64,000 bases of DNA from Pseudomonadota bacterium (GTDB taxonomy: Bacteria > Pseudomonadota > Alphaproteobacteria > Rhodobacterales > Rhodobacteraceae), in assembly GCA_963205235.1 (NCBI GenBank), contig CAUJIP010000123.1, positions 1 to 64,000 of the forward strand. The letters run 5' to 3'. The notes below the pieces were generated by a model. That model was not told the DNA's origin, did not search any database, and saw nothing but the letters and a program-made list of their open reading frames with translations. Made by a program: the position numbers and the translations under genes. The number at the start of each line of letters is the position of its first letter. The first letter of the stretch is position 1. Positions 51,977-61,340 of the stretch are shown here, piece by piece.

Positions 51977-53768
51977 CCATCTTCAACGCCGCAATGAACG
52001 CTTCCTGCGGGATCTCGACCTTGCCGAACTGGCGCATCTTCTTCTTGCCGGCTTTCTGCTTTTCCAGCAGCTTCTTCTTCCGGGTCGCGTCGCCGCCGTA
52101 GCATTTGGCGGTCACGTCCTTGCGCATGGCGGACAGGGTCTCGCGGGCGATCACCCTGCCCCCAATCGCGGCCTGGATCGGGATCTTGAACATGTGGCGG
52201 GGGATCAGGTCTTTCAGTTTCTCGACCATGGAACGACCCCGAGCCTCGGCCCGGTCGCGGTGGACCATCATCGACAGGGCGTCGACGGGCTCGTCGTTCA
52301 CCAGGATCGACATCTTGACCAGATTGTCCTCACGATATTCCGAGATGGAATAGTCGAAGGAGGCATAGCCTTTGGTCACCGATTTCAGGCGGTCGTAGAA
52401 GTCGAACACCACTTCGGCGAGTGGCAGGTCGTATTCGACCATGGCTCGGGTCCCGGCGTAGGTGAGGTTCGACTGGATGCCGCGGCGGTCCTGGCAGAGT
52501 TTCAGGATGTCGCCCAGGTATTCGTCGGGCACCATGATCGTGGCCTTGATCCGCGGCTCCTCGATATGGTCGACGTAGGTGAGGTCGGGCATGTCGGCGG
52601 GGTTGTGAAGATCGCGAACCTCACCATCCTTCATGTAGAGCTTGAAGACCACGGACGGCGCGGTGGTGATGAGGTCGAGGTCATATTCGCGTTCAAGGCG
52701 GTCGCGGATGACTTCGAGGTGCAGAAGGCCAAGGAAGCCGCAGCGGAAGCCGAAGCCAAGTGCGGCGGAGGTTTCCATTTCGGTGGAGAAGGAGGCGTCG
52801 TTGAGCGAGAGCTTTTCGATGGCGTCGCGCAGGGCCTCGAAATCATTGGCGTCGACGGGGAAGAGGCCGCAGAACACCACGGGGACCGAGGGTTTGAAGC
52901 CGGGGAGCGCCTCGGCGCAGGGTTTGCGTTCGTGGGTGATGGTGTCGCCGACCTTGGTGTCGCGGACCTGCTTGATACTGGCGGTGAAGACGCCGATTTC
53001 GCCGGGGCCAAGTTCGTCGATGTCGACCATCTGGGGCTTCAGGACAGCCAGCTTGTCGATGCCGTACAGCGCGTTGGTGGCGATCATGCGGATGCGGTCG
53101 CCTTTTTTCATCACGCCGTCCATGATGCGGACCATGACGACGACGCCAAGGTAGGCGTCATACCAGCTGTCGACGAGCATCGCCTTCAACGGCGCGTTGC
53201 GGTCGCCTTTGGGGGCGGGCAGGCGGGTGACGATGGCTTCCAGCACGTCGGGGATGCCAAGGCCGGTCTTTGCGCTGATCGCGATGGCGTCGGAGGCGTC
53301 GAGGCCGATCACATCCTCAATGTTCTGCTTGACCCGGTCGGGTTCGGCGGCGGGGAGGTCGATCTTGTTCAGGACCGGGACGATGTCGTGCCCTGCGTCC
53401 AGCGCCTGGTAGACGTTGGCGAGGGTCTGGGCTTCCACGCCTTGGCTGGCGTCCACCACCAGAAGCGAGCCTTCCACGGCGCGCATCGACCGGCTGACTT
53501 CATAGGCAAAGTCGACGTGGCCGGGGGTGTCGATCAGGTTCAGCACATAAGTCTTGCCGTCCTTCGCCCGGTAATCGATGCGGACGGTGTTGGCCTTGAT
53601 GGTGATGCCGCGTTCGCGTTCGATATCCATCGAGTCCAGCATCTGGGCCTTCATGTCGCGGTCGGCGACAGTGCCCGTCGACTGGATCAACCGGTCAGCG
53701 AGGGTGGATTTACCGTGGTCGATATGGGCCACGATGGAGAAGTTGCGGATCTGGGAAAGCTCGGTCAT
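51969..53768 (-). CDS. lepA: Elongation factor 4 (LepA), translational GTPase
   Basis: A 599-residue back-translocating or initiation-supporting ribosomal GTPase. The G-domain has [28 protein letters not shown] and LNKIDLP. The LepA-specific C-terminal region includes [18 protein letters not shown] and the tail [24 protein letters not shown]. The length is standard. The final codons overlap the start of the decayed gene by eight bases. It is divergent from the sterol-desaturase-like gene with about 140 bases between them. Confidence 0.97.
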   Translation of the reverse strand: MTELSQIRNFSIVAHIDHGKSTLADRLIQSTGTVADRDMKAQMLDSMDIERERGITIKANTVRIDYRAKDGKTYVLNLIDTPGHVDFAYEVSRSMRAVEGSLLVVDASQGVEAQTLANVYQALDAGHDIVPVLNKIDLPAAEPDRVKQNIEDVIGLDASDAIAISAKTGLGIPDVLEAIVTRLPAPKGDRNAPLKAMLVDSWYDAYLGVVVMVRIMDGVMKKGDRIRMIATNALYGIDKLAVLKPQMVDIDELGPGEIGVFTASIKQVRDTKVGDTITHERKPCAEALPGFKPSVPVVFCGLFPVDANDFEALRDAIEKLSLNDASFSTEMETSAALGFGFRCGFLGLLHLEVIRDRLEREYDLDLITTAPSVVFKLYMKDGEVRDLHNPADMPDLTYVDHIEEPRIKATIMVPDEYLGDILKLCQDRRGIQSNLTYAGTRAMVEYDLPLAEVVFDFYDRLKSVTKGYASFDYSISEYREDNLVKMSILVNDEPVDALSMMVHRDRAEARGRSMVEKLKDLIPRHMFKIPIQAAIGGRVIARETLSAMRKDVTAKCYGGDATRKKKLLEKQKAGKKKMRQFGKVEIPQEAFIAALKMDG

Positions 53769-53906
53769 GGGCGTGCGTATAGCGTGAAGGGGAAGGTCGG
53801 GAAAGGGGGGGATGCGCGGCGGAAACCGGCAGATTGGCGCGGGTTGCGAGATTCTTGATCGGGCGGCGGATGTGGGCCAGTCTGACGGTTAAAGGCGGGG
53901 GTTCGG

Positions 53907-54902
53907 ATGCTGCAGGACAAGGACTATGGAACCGAGGACGCGCGGGGGAATTGGGCACCTGCCAAGCCGATTTCCTATGGGCCGGCGGTTGACTGGCCAC
54001 CCGACCCGAAACGGCTGGTGAAGTGGCTGTTCGGGTTTCCGGGCTATTTCCTGCCGTGGAATGTCTTCTATGCCGCGATGGCGCTGGTCTTGTGGACCTG
54101 GTTTTCGCCGGGGCTGGAGGTGACGAAGGATCTTGCGCCCGGCTGGATCGGGTATCTGTTGATCCGCAACGAGATCTTGGCGGTGCTGGTCTATGGGGCC
54201 TGGCATCTGTGGCTTTACCGCTGGAAGCGGCAGGGGACGGCGTTCAAGTACAACCGGCAATTCCCGCGCGAAAAGGCACCGGGGTTTCTGTTCGGCAATC
54301 AGACCTGGGACAACATGTTTCACACGCTGGTCAGCGGGGTGCCAATCTGGACGGCGTATGAAGTGCTGCTTTTGTGGGCCTATGGCAATGGCTGGGCCCC
54401 AATGATCACGTTTGCCAGCAACCCGGTCTGGTACGTCGCGGTGTTCTTTCTGGTGCCACTGATCCATGAGGTGGGGTTCTATTTCTGCCACCGGCTGCTG
54501 CATTTCAGCCCGCTCTATGAGTTTGCGCACAAGTTGCATCACCGCAACATCAACCCCGGCCCGTGGTCGGGGCTGTCGATGCATCCGGTGGAACATCTGG
54601 TCTATTTCTCGACAGTGCTGTTGTTCTTCGTGATCCCCAGCCATCCGGTTCACATGATCAACCTGGCCGCGCGGTTGGGTGTCGCACCGGCCCAGGGGCA
54701 TACCGGGTTTGACCGGGTGGTGTTGGGTGAGGAGACGAGTTTCGAGGCGAGCTATTACGCGCATTACCTGCATCACAAGTATTTCGAGGTGAACTATGCC
54801 GATGGGATGGTGCCTTTGGATCGCTGGTTCGGGTCGTTCCATGACGGCACAGCCGAAGCACATGAGGCGATGAAGGCGCGGCGGCTGCGGCGGACTGCCT
54901 GA
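53907..54902 (+). CDS. Sterol desaturase/fatty-acid hydroxylase family membrane protein
   Basis: 331 residues with four or more hydrophobic helices and the di-iron histidine clusters HEVGFYFCHRLLH, HKLHHRN and HYLHHKYFEVNYAD expected of the fatty-acid hydroxylase superfamily. The substrate is probably a membrane lipid or carotenoid-like compound; nothing nearby narrows this. Long N-terminal and C-terminal cytosolic parts flank the core. The ORF starts 14 bases after a purine-rich aggcgggg stretch. Confidence 0.88.
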   Translation: MLQDKDYGTEDARGNWAPAKPISYGPAVDWPPDPKRLVKWLFGFPGYFLPWNVFYAAMALVLWTWFSPGLEVTKDLAPGWIGYLLIRNEILAVLVYGAWHLWLYRWKRQGTAFKYNRQFPREKAPGFLFGNQTWDNMFHTLVSGVPIWTAYEVLLLWAYGNGWAPMITFASNPVWYVAVFFLVPLIHEVGFYFCHRLLHFSPLYEFAHKLHHRNINPGPWSGLSMHPVEHLVYFSTVLLFFVIPSHPVHMINLAARLGVAPAQGHTGFDRVVLGEETSFEASYYAHYLHHKYFEVNYADGMVPLDRWFGSFHDGTAEAHEAMKARRLRRTA

Positions 54903-54954
54903 CGGGTTCGGGCGGTTTTCAGATTGAGCGCGTACCGCGCAGTTCTTTTGTCTC

Positions 54955-54982
54955 GCCGCATCGCTGAAGAACACGATGCGGC
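54955..54982. terminator. 9-bp stem-loop between convergent genes
   Basis: GCCGCATCG-ctgaagaaca-CGATGCGGC lies between the converging sterol-desaturase-like and PNPOx-like genes. There is no T-run; a possible mRNA-end structure. Confidence 0.35.
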
Positions 54983-54995
54983 TCGGGGTGCCTTT

Positions 54996-55023
54996 GGCAA
55001 GGATATTTGGGCAAAGATGAAAG
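54996..55023 (-). repeat. AAATATCC-type dispersed intergenic motif (inverted)
   Basis: Reads TTCATCTTTGCCCAAATATCC on the minus strand, ending about eight bases from the stop of the PNPOx-like gene on that strand, so it again directly follows a gene. Confidence 0.6.
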
Positions 55024-55030
55024 GCGAAGG

Positions 55031-55681
55031 TCAGCCGATCCGGTAATTGCGCGCATGGTCCGGCAGGGTCAGGCCGGGGGCAAGGTCGGGGGCGGGTTCG
55101 GGGGGGCCCATGGTCAGGCGGATCGGCAGGACACCGGCCCAGACCGGCCAGGCCACGTCTTCGGGCGGGTCAAGCGGCGGACCGGCGGATATCTTGGCTG
55201 AGGCTTCAGTGAGCGGGAGCGACAGGATACGGGTGGCCTTGAGTTCCTGCGCGGTGATCGGGCGAAGCTGATCCCAGCGGCCGGGAAAAAGCTGCTCCAT
55301 CATCTCTTTGAGATGCGCTTCCTTCGCGGCGGTCCCTTCGACCAGTTCGGCGGTGCCGAAGACCATGACGCAGCGGTAATTGACCGAATGTTCAAGGCCG
55401 GAGCGTGCAAGAAGCATGCCGTCGGTCAGGGTGACCGTGACGCAGACCTGTTCGCCTGCCGCGCGTTTCTGCATCCGGCTGGCGGATGAGCCGTGCCAGT
55501 AGATCCGGTCGCCTTCCCGCCATTGCAGGGTAGGGGTGACAACGGGGAAGCCGTCGACGATATGGCCGACATGGGCGACGGGCATCGCATCAAGGATGGC
55601 GTCGATCACCGCGCGGTCATAGGCGGCCTTTTCGTGCAGGCGGCGCACGCGGGTGCGGGGCGAGGGCGCGGTGTCGGGCAT
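55031..55681 (-). CDS. Pyridoxamine 5'-phosphate oxidase-like FMN-binding protein
   Basis: A 216-residue split-barrel flavoprotein of the PNPOx-like 2 type. Blocks are AAYDRAVIDAILDAMPVAHVGHIVDGFPVVTPTLQWREGDRIYWHGS (FMN-phosphate and substrate strands), VCVTVTLTDGMLLARS, YRCVMVFGTAELV and a C-terminal ISAGPPLDPPEDVAWPVWAGVLPI. The latter is typical of bacterial proteins annotated as pyridoxamine oxidase-like or NimA-like. The reaction is unknown; true vitamin B6 oxidation is unlikely for this subfamily. Confidence 0.85.
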   Translation of the reverse strand: MPDTAPSPRTRVRRLHEKAAYDRAVIDAILDAMPVAHVGHIVDGFPVVTPTLQWREGDRIYWHGSSASRMQKRAAGEQVCVTVTLTDGMLLARSGLEHSVNYRCVMVFGTAELVEGTAAKEAHLKEMMEQLFPGRWDQLRPITAQELKATRILSLPLTEASAKISAGPPLDPPEDVAWPVWAGVLPIRLTMGPPEPAPDLAPGLTLPDHARNYRIG

Positions 55682-55917
55682 GGGTCACATTCCGGTGTAG
55701 TGGGGTGGCCTTGCAAGGCTTTCGTCGAGGGATGCTACTGCATCTGGTAGGATAAGGGCGAGCCTGCCGCGAGTGATTGCGCATTTCGGCAAAAAGCAGC
55801 CTAAGTCGCGCCAAGGATTGAAAATTTTTCTTGGAATCGGCATTATCCGTGGCAGAAAACGACCGGTGAGGGAGGGAGCAACCAGCGCCCCCCGGCCCGG
55901 CAACGAGGCAGAAGACG

Positions 55918-56226
55918 ATGAAATCCTTCAGACTTGCGGCTGCATTTGCAGTCATTCTTCCGGCAGTTTCGGGCGCAGCGGTTGCGGGTCCGATCCAGAA
56001 GGCCTGCATGGCCTCGGACCGGGGCGGCGACCGGACCCTGTGCAGTTGCATCCAGCAGGCGGCGGACATGACCCTGTCCGGGTCGGACCAGCGCCGGGCG
56101 GCGAAATTCTTCAAGGACCCCGAAGCGGCGCATGTGACCTGGGTGTCGCAGAAGGCGTCGGATGATGCGTTCTGGGAGCGGTACAAGAGCTTTGGCCAGA
56201 CCGCCGAGGCCTATTGCGCCGGGTGA
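55918..56226 (+). CDS. Small exported Cys-containing protein
   Basis: 102 residues: a signal peptide (FRLAAAFAVILPAVSGAAVA, cleavage near VAG) and a short helical mature domain with Cys at CMASD, LCSCIQQAADM and a final YCAG, probably forming disulfides in the periplasm. I recall relatives in Rhodobacterales genomes carrying arbitrary transporter names; the size and sequence do not support transport. The function is unknown. A REP-like hairpin and a strong terminator follow. Confidence 0.75.
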   Translation: MKSFRLAAAFAVILPAVSGAAVAGPIQKACMASDRGGDRTLCSCIQQAADMTLSGSDQRRAAKFFKDPEAAHVTWVSQKASDDAFWERYKSFGQTAEAYCAG

Positions 56227-56246
56227 TCCTTCGGGGGTGATCGGAA

Positions 56247-56270
56247 GGTGGGCATTAGTGCCCATCCTAC
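56247..56270 (-). repeat. GTAG-headed REP-like hairpin
   Basis: On the minus strand: GTAG + GATGGGCACTAATGCCCACC, an imperfect stem. It starts 20 bases after the small exported protein's stop. Confidence 0.5.
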
Positions 56271-56314
56271 CTGACGGCCCGAATACCTGCCCGAATACCT
56301 GATCGAGACAACAG

Positions 56315-56350
56315 AAAAAGCCCCGCCTTCGTCGCGAAGGCGGGGCTTTT
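56315..56350. terminator. Strong bidirectional intrinsic terminator
   Basis: AAAAGCCCCGCCTTCG-tcg-CGAAGGCGGGGCTTTT: a GC-rich perfect stem flanked by A-run and T-run. It serves rpmB on the minus strand (19 bases from its stop) and the exported-protein gene on the plus strand. Confidence 0.9.
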
Positions 56351-56368
56351 CGATGACTGCCAGCCGGA

Positions 56369-56656
56369 TCAGGCCGAGGCTTGCGCCTTGGCGATATCCT
56401 TCTTGACCTTCAGCGCGGCGGCCGAAAGCTCTTCGTCCCTGGCTTTGGCCAGATAGGCGTCAAGCCCGCCACGATGGTCGACCGAGCGCAGGGCGGCCGC
56501 GGTCACGCGGAATTTGAAGGACTGGCCAAGCACGTCCGAGATCATGGTGACCTCGTTCAGGTTCGGGAGGAACCGACGACGGGTTTTGTTGTTGGCATGG
56601 CTGATGGTGTTGCCGGACATCGGCCCCTTGCCGGTAAGTTCGCAGACGCGCGACAT
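56369..56656 (-). CDS. rpmB: 50S ribosomal protein L28
   Basis: A 95-residue L28 with the diagnostic [20 protein letters not shown] and [15 protein letters not shown], and the alphaproteobacterial longer C-terminus. It is a single-gene unit with its own terminator just downstream. Here rpmG is not adjacent. Confidence 0.97.
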   Translation of the reverse strand: MSRVCELTGKGPMSGNTISHANNKTRRRFLPNLNEVTMISDVLGQSFKFRVTAAALRSVDHRGGLDAYLAKARDEELSAAALKVKKDIAKAQASA

Positions 56657-56874
56657 TGTGGTGTTCCTTCAGTTCGTCAAAGCGGGAAAGGGCGGAATCC
56701 CCGGCCCTTGAATTCGATTTTGGGCGTGTAAGGGGAATCCCGGCGAAGGTCAAGCGGCGCTGAGGGTGTCTTTCGTGGTTGATGCCCGGATTTCCAGGAG
56801 CGCCGACCATCACCGCCTACACAGGCTTGCAGCTTTCGCAGTCGCATGCAACCTGCCGGGGCAACGGAGCAGAC

Positions 56875-57768
56875 ATGGCCTTTCCAATCCACGAACTTGC
56901 AGCGCTTGGCACCGCGACCTGCTGGGCGACGACGGGAATCATCGCCTCGGATGCGATCCGGGTGCTGGGGGCGTTTCACTTCAATCTGCTACGGCAGGGG
57001 TTTGTGACGCTGATTCTGGCGGGGATCGTGCTGGCTACGGGCAATTTGGACCTGCCGGGGATTGAAGGGGTGGCGTTGTTGGCGCTGTCGGGGCTGGTCG
57101 GAATCCTGTTGGGCGACACGTTCAACTTTGCGGCTGTCGGACGATTGGGGCCAAGGCGGGCTGGGGCTGTCTTTGCGCTGAATGCGCCGATGGCTGCGAT
57201 GTTGGGCTGGCTGGTGCTGGGCGAAGGGCTGGGGGGCCAGGCTGTCCTTGGGATCGGGGTGACGATTGCGGGGGTCGCGCTGGCGATCCTGGGGCGGCCG
57301 GGGGAAGGCGCGCATCGGTTCGAGCAGGTGCGCGGGCAGTTCCGCACCGGGCTTGCCTTCGGGCTTTGTGCGGCGTTGGGTCAGGCGATCGGGGCGCTGA
57401 TTGCCCGGCCTTACATGGCGGGGGGATTGGACCCCTATCTTGGCTCACTATTGCGGGTCGGAGCGTCGGGGATTGCGATGGGTCTGGTCGCGACGCTGCC
57501 TTTTGCGCCGAAGGCTCCGACGGTTTGGTCGGGCAAGGTGCTGATCCTGACCGCAGCGACGGCGGTGATCGGGTTGCTGCTGGGAATGACGCTGTTCCTT
57601 TACGCGCTGCAGGGGTCGCAGACCGGGATCATCGCGACACTTTCGGCAACCTCGCCCGTGATCATCCTGCCGCTATTGTGGTTGCGCACGGGGCAAAGGC
57701 CCAGCGCCAAGAGTTGGGCAGGGGCGGGGCTTGCCGTCATCGGGTTGGCGCTGATCTTCACGCGGTAG
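56875..57768 (+). CDS. EamA/DMT-family transporter
   Basis: A 297-residue ten-helix EamA protein. Repeat one runs to AGAVFALNAPMAAMLGWLVLGE and repeat two to GIIATLSATSPVIILPLLWLRTGQ. The start is MAFPIHELAALGTATCW (acggagc upstream), not the track start 32 codons earlier. The substrate is unknown. It stands alone, divergent from rpmB. Confidence 0.88.
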   Translation: MAFPIHELAALGTATCWATTGIIASDAIRVLGAFHFNLLRQGFVTLILAGIVLATGNLDLPGIEGVALLALSGLVGILLGDTFNFAAVGRLGPRRAGAVFALNAPMAAMLGWLVLGEGLGGQAVLGIGVTIAGVALAILGRPGEGAHRFEQVRGQFRTGLAFGLCAALGQAIGALIARPYMAGGLDPYLGSLLRVGASGIAMGLVATLPFAPKAPTVWSGKVLILTAATAVIGLLLGMTLFLYALQGSQTGIIATLSATSPVIILPLLWLRTGQRPSAKSWAGAGLAVIGLALIFTR

Positions 57769-57876
57769 GCTGTCGCTTCTGGCTGCGTCCCGTTTTCGTG
57801 CGTTGGTCATGATCCTCGACAGCCGTGTCTGACACCATCATGCGCATGGACGCTTAACGGGTGTATAAACCATGGG

Positions 57877-57904
57877 TTGCATTTGCCTTTCCTTTCCATA
57901 TGTT
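57877..57904 (+). promoter_or_regulatory. Candidate promoter for the LysM/solute-binding pair
   Basis: TTGCAT, 16-base spacer, TATGTT, about 110 bases before the first LysM gene in the 57769-58015 gap; nothing else is recognised in that gap. Confidence 0.35.
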
Positions 57905-58015
57905 AGCGCCACAAGAAGGAGAATTCGCCTCAATTTCGCCGTATCTGGCCGGGACAGTTGAGTTGTCTTGCGGCTTGGTCCGTACCCCGGCCGCACACCG
58001 CAAGGGGAACAAGAA

Positions 58016-59119
58016 ATGGCGCGATTCGTTTTGCGAAGCGCCGCCCTGTGGGCACTGGCAGTTGCCTTTTGCCCTATCGGCAGCGTGTCGGCCCAGGAAG
58101 CCTGTTCGACTTATGTGGTAAAAGAAGGTGATACGCTCGGCTCCATCTCGTTGGCTGCCTATGGCCAGCTTGACTATCAGCTGATCTTCAACGCCAACGC
58201 CGATGTCCTGCGGGATGGCGGCGCAAGCGTCGCGGCGGGAACCGAGCTGAAGATTCCCTGCGCGGATGGTCGCCTGACCAAGGAATCGGCGATTGCGCCG
58301 ATTGAAGAGGCCACCGCAACCGCCCCGGCGGCCGGAAACAGCAGTGGCAAGTATCTGCCAGCGATCCGGATCGCGACCGGGGGCGACTGGTATCCATTCG
58401 CGGACGAGGGCCTGTCGGGCGGCGGGTTCCTGATCCGGCTGACATCGACGGCGTTCATCCGGTCGGGCACGGAATATCCGTTCAAGATCGACTGGGTCGA
58501 CGACTGGGATTCGCATCTGACAACGCTGCTGCCCGCCGATGCCTTTGACCTGTCGGTCGCCTGGTACCAGCCGGATTGCACCAACCTTGATCAGGTGTCC
58601 GAATTCACCCGGAACCTGTGCCTGAACTACCTGTTCTCGGATTCGCTTTATGACGCGGTTTTCGGGTTCTTTGCGCAGAAGGACAATCCCTATGCCGAGG
58701 CCAAGACCTTTGCCGACCTGAAGGGCTCGCGCATCTGTCGGCCCGAGGGCTATTCCTATCATGATCTGGATGCCGAAGGGCTGATGGAGCCGGTGATCAC
58801 CCTGTCGATTCCAGCATTTACCGAGGACTGCTTCCAGGGGCTGATCGATGGCACCTATGACATCGTCAGCATTGAATCTCAGGCCGCTGCGGTTGTCATA
58901 CAAACCATGGGCATCGGCGATCAGGTGGTTGAAAACCCCCGCATCACCTCGATCCAGGCGATTGCGGCGATGGCGTGGAAGGCCAACCCCCGCTCGTTGG
59001 AGTATCTGACCTATCTGAACCGGGGTCTGGCCGTGATGCGCGACAGCGGCGAATGGAACGACATCGTGTCAAGCTCGCTGCAGGAAGCGAACGAGAAGCT
59101 GGCGGCTGAGACAGAGTAG
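58016..59119 (+). CDS. Exported LysM plus solute-binding (SBP_bac_3-like) fusion protein, copy 1
   Basis: 367 residues. A signal peptide ends near GSVSAQ. A LysM module follows (about residues 28-83: STYVVKEGDTLGSISLAAYG ... AAGTELKIPC), which binds peptidoglycan or chitin-like glycans. An Ala-rich linker leads to a periplasmic binding-protein domain resembling family 3 (IRIATGGDWYPFADEGLSGG ... FDLSVAWYQPDC ... DGTYDIVSIESQ ... VMRDSGEWNDIVSSSL). No permease or ATPase gene is nearby, so it may be a sensor or cell-wall-tethered binding protein rather than an ABC component. Its close paralogue starts 37 bases after it. Confidence 0.8.
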   Translation: MARFVLRSAALWALAVAFCPIGSVSAQEACSTYVVKEGDTLGSISLAAYGQLDYQLIFNANADVLRDGGASVAAGTELKIPCADGRLTKESAIAPIEEATATAPAAGNSSGKYLPAIRIATGGDWYPFADEGLSGGGFLIRLTSTAFIRSGTEYPFKIDWVDDWDSHLTTLLPADAFDLSVAWYQPDCTNLDQVSEFTRNLCLNYLFSDSLYDAVFGFFAQKDNPYAEAKTFADLKGSRICRPEGYSYHDLDAEGLMEPVITLSIPAFTEDCFQGLIDGTYDIVSIESQAAAVVIQTMGIGDQVVENPRITSIQAIAAMAWKANPRSLEYLTYLNRGLAVMRDSGEWNDIVSSSLQEANEKLAAETE

Positions 59120-59156
59120 GCGGCCCGTTCGCTGGGTGTGCAAAGGGGACGGTAAA

Positions 59157-60242
59157 ATGGTTGCAAGGAGGTTTGCGCTGGTCCTGGGCCAGGTTCTTGG
59201 CCTTGCATCAGGCGTTTCGGCGCAGGAGGCCTGTTCGACCTATGTCGTGCAGGACGGAGACACACTGGGCACGATCTCGATGACCGCCTATGGCGTGCTG
59301 GACTACCAGACACTGTTCAACGCCAATGCCGACCTGTTGCGCGACGACCCGACCGCGCTGGCTGCGGGGACCGAAATCCGCATCCCTTGCGCGGACGGGC
59401 GGCTGACTGTGACCGAGGTGATCCAGCCCATCGCCGAGGCCGTGGCCGAGGAGGTCGCGGCAGCCGAGTCCGACACCGGAGAATATCGCCAGAAGATCCG
59501 CATCCTGACCGGTGGCGACTGGTTCCCCTTTGTCGATGAATCCCTTTCTGGCGGCGGCGCGATGGTGCGGGTTGCGACGACAGCGCTGGTCCGGGGCGGC
59601 AATGACTATGCCTATTCCATCGGCTGGATCGACGACTGGGAATCGCATCTGAACGTCTTGTTGCCGAACGGCAGTTTTGATCTGTCGGTTGCCTGGTATG
59701 TGCCCGATTGCAGCACCCTGGATCAGGCGTCGGACCTGACCCGCTATACCTGTCTGAACTTTGCCTTTTCCGACCCTCTGTATGATTCCGTCTTTGGTTT
59801 CTTTGCCCAGAAGGACAATCCTTTTGCCGGGGCCAAGACCTTTGAAGACCTGATGGGGGCCCGGATCTGCCGACCCGAAAGCTATTCCTTCCATGACCTT
59901 GAGGCCGAGGGTCTGATGGAGCCGGCGATCACCCTGTCGGTGCCGGAATGGGCCGAGGATTGTTTTCAGGGCCTGGTCGACGGCACCTATGACGTCGCGA
60001 CGATCGAGTCCCAACTGTCGAACATCACCATTGAGGACATGGGGTTGGCGGACCAGATCGTCGAGAACCCGCGCCTCTCGTCGATCCAGTCGGCGGCGGT
60101 GATGGCCTGGAAGGACAATCCCAAGGCGCGGGCATACCTGGACATCATCAACCGGGGTCTGGCCGAGATGCGGCAATCGGGGGAATGGAACTCGATCGTC
60201 TCGGGGTCGCTGAAAGAGGCCTTCGACCAATCGGCAGAGTAG
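59157..60242 (+). CDS. Exported LysM plus solute-binding (SBP_bac_3-like) fusion protein, copy 2
   Basis: A 361-residue paralogue of the preceding protein with the same order: signal peptide (ending near GVSAQ), LysM (STYVVQDGDTLGTISMTAYG), linker and binding-protein domain (IRILTGGDWFPFVDESLSGG ... FDLSVAWYVPDC ... MRQSGEWNSIVSGSL). All four Cys of the binding domain are conserved between the copies, suggesting two disulfides. The linker is shorter and more acidic than in copy 1. The tandem arrangement and the short gap imply co-expression; the two may bind different ligands. Confidence 0.8.
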   Translation: MVARRFALVLGQVLGLASGVSAQEACSTYVVQDGDTLGTISMTAYGVLDYQTLFNANADLLRDDPTALAAGTEIRIPCADGRLTVTEVIQPIAEAVAEEVAAAESDTGEYRQKIRILTGGDWFPFVDESLSGGGAMVRVATTALVRGGNDYAYSIGWIDDWESHLNVLLPNGSFDLSVAWYVPDCSTLDQASDLTRYTCLNFAFSDPLYDSVFGFFAQKDNPFAGAKTFEDLMGARICRPESYSFHDLEAEGLMEPAITLSVPEWAEDCFQGLVDGTYDVATIESQLSNITIEDMGLADQIVENPRLSSIQSAAVMAWKDNPKARAYLDIINRGLAEMRQSGEWNSIVSGSLKEAFDQSAE

Positions 60243-60245
60243 GGG

Positions 60246-61229
60246 TCAGCCGGAACCCCTGGCCAGCAGCGCCAGAACCTGCGCGGCGGCGGTGGACGGC
60301 GACATGCCCTGCGCGACCTGATCGCCCAGGGCCTGCATCCGGGCGCGGATCGCGGGGTCGGCGGACAGGCGCGCCAGAAGGCCCTGACGCACCTCTTCCT
60401 CGAACCAGTGGCGCGCTTGTTCGGCGCGGCGGCGGTCGTGGTGGCCCGTTTCGTGCCGCCAACCGGCCAGCGCGGTGATTTCGGCCCAGACCTCGGTCAT
60501 GCCGCTGCCTTCTGCGGCGGATACCATCAGCGCCTTGGGAAACCCTGTGGGGTCCTGAGGGCGGCGGCGAAGCAGTTGCAGCGCGCCAGAGTAGTCGGCG
60601 CAGGTGCGGCGGGCGGTGGGCAAAAGCTCGCCATCCGCCTTGTTCACCAGGATCAGGTCGGCCATCTCCATGATGCCGCGTTTGACGCCCTGCAATTCAT
60701 CCCCGCCCGCGGGCGCGAGGAGGAGGAGGAAGATGTCGGTCATCTCGGCGACCATGGTCTCGGACTGGCCGACGCCCACGGTTTCGATCAGGACCACGTC
60801 AAAACCGGCGGCTTCACACAGCGCCACCGCCTCGCGCGTGCGGCGGGCGACGCCGCCAAGCTGCGTCTGGCTGGGCGACGGTCGGATAAAGGCGTTCGGA
60901 TCGCGGGAAAGCCGTTCCATCCGGGTCTTGTCGCCCAGGATCGAGCCACCGGACCGGGAGGAGGAGGGATCGACGGCCAGCACCGCGACTTTCAGGCCAA
61001 GGCCGGTCAGCATCAGGCCGAAAGCCTCGATGAAGGTCGATTTGCCCACCCCCGGCGTGCCGGACAGGCCGATCCGCAGCGCCTGCCGCGAAGGGTCGCG
61101 CAGCGCGTCCAGAAGGGCCAGCGCCTGTTCCCGGTGATCGGCGCGGCCGCTTTCGACCAGCGTGATCGCGCGGGCCAAAGCGCGGCGGTCGCCAGCGCGG
61201 ATCAGTCGGGCGCGGGTTTCGGTTTCCAT
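60246..61229 (-). CDS. meaB: Methylmalonyl-CoA mutase-associated GTPase MeaB
   Basis: A 327-residue G3E-family chaperone GTPase that protects and reloads methylmalonyl-CoA (or ethylmalonyl-CoA) mutase with adenosylcobalamin. P-loop [18 protein letters not shown], the switch region [28 protein letters not shown] and base-recognition NKAD are all present. The mutase itself is not in the window. It is convergent with the LysM tandem (three-base gap) and divergent from hrpB. Confidence 0.95.
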   Translation of the reverse strand: METETRARLIRAGDRRALARAITLVESGRADHREQALALLDALRDPSRQALRIGLSGTPGVGKSTFIEAFGLMLTGLGLKVAVLAVDPSSSRSGGSILGDKTRMERLSRDPNAFIRPSPSQTQLGGVARRTREAVALCEAAGFDVVLIETVGVGQSETMVAEMTDIFLLLLAPAGGDELQGVKRGIMEMADLILVNKADGELLPTARRTCADYSGALQLLRRRPQDPTGFPKALMVSAAEGSGMTEVWAEITALAGWRHETGHHDRRRAEQARHWFEEEVRQGLLARLSADPAIRARMQALGDQVAQGMSPSTAAAQVLALLARGSG

Positions 61230-61340
61230 GCAATCGTCCCTTCACGGTCTTTCTGCCGGATGCAGGCGGGCTTGGCGAGAGGTCTTCGGCGGAAATCTTG
61301 GGGCTTCCCTTGACGCGGGCACGCACGCCATAAGCGGGGC

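Noticed and set aside
51822-53858. 678-codon plus-strand ORF opposite lepA
   Set aside because: Shadow of lepA; His/Asp/Val-rich composition with no family features.
55918-56226. Arginine-transporter name for the small exported protein
   Set aside because: 102 residues with a signal peptide and no membrane helices in the mature part cannot be a transporter; function left unknown.
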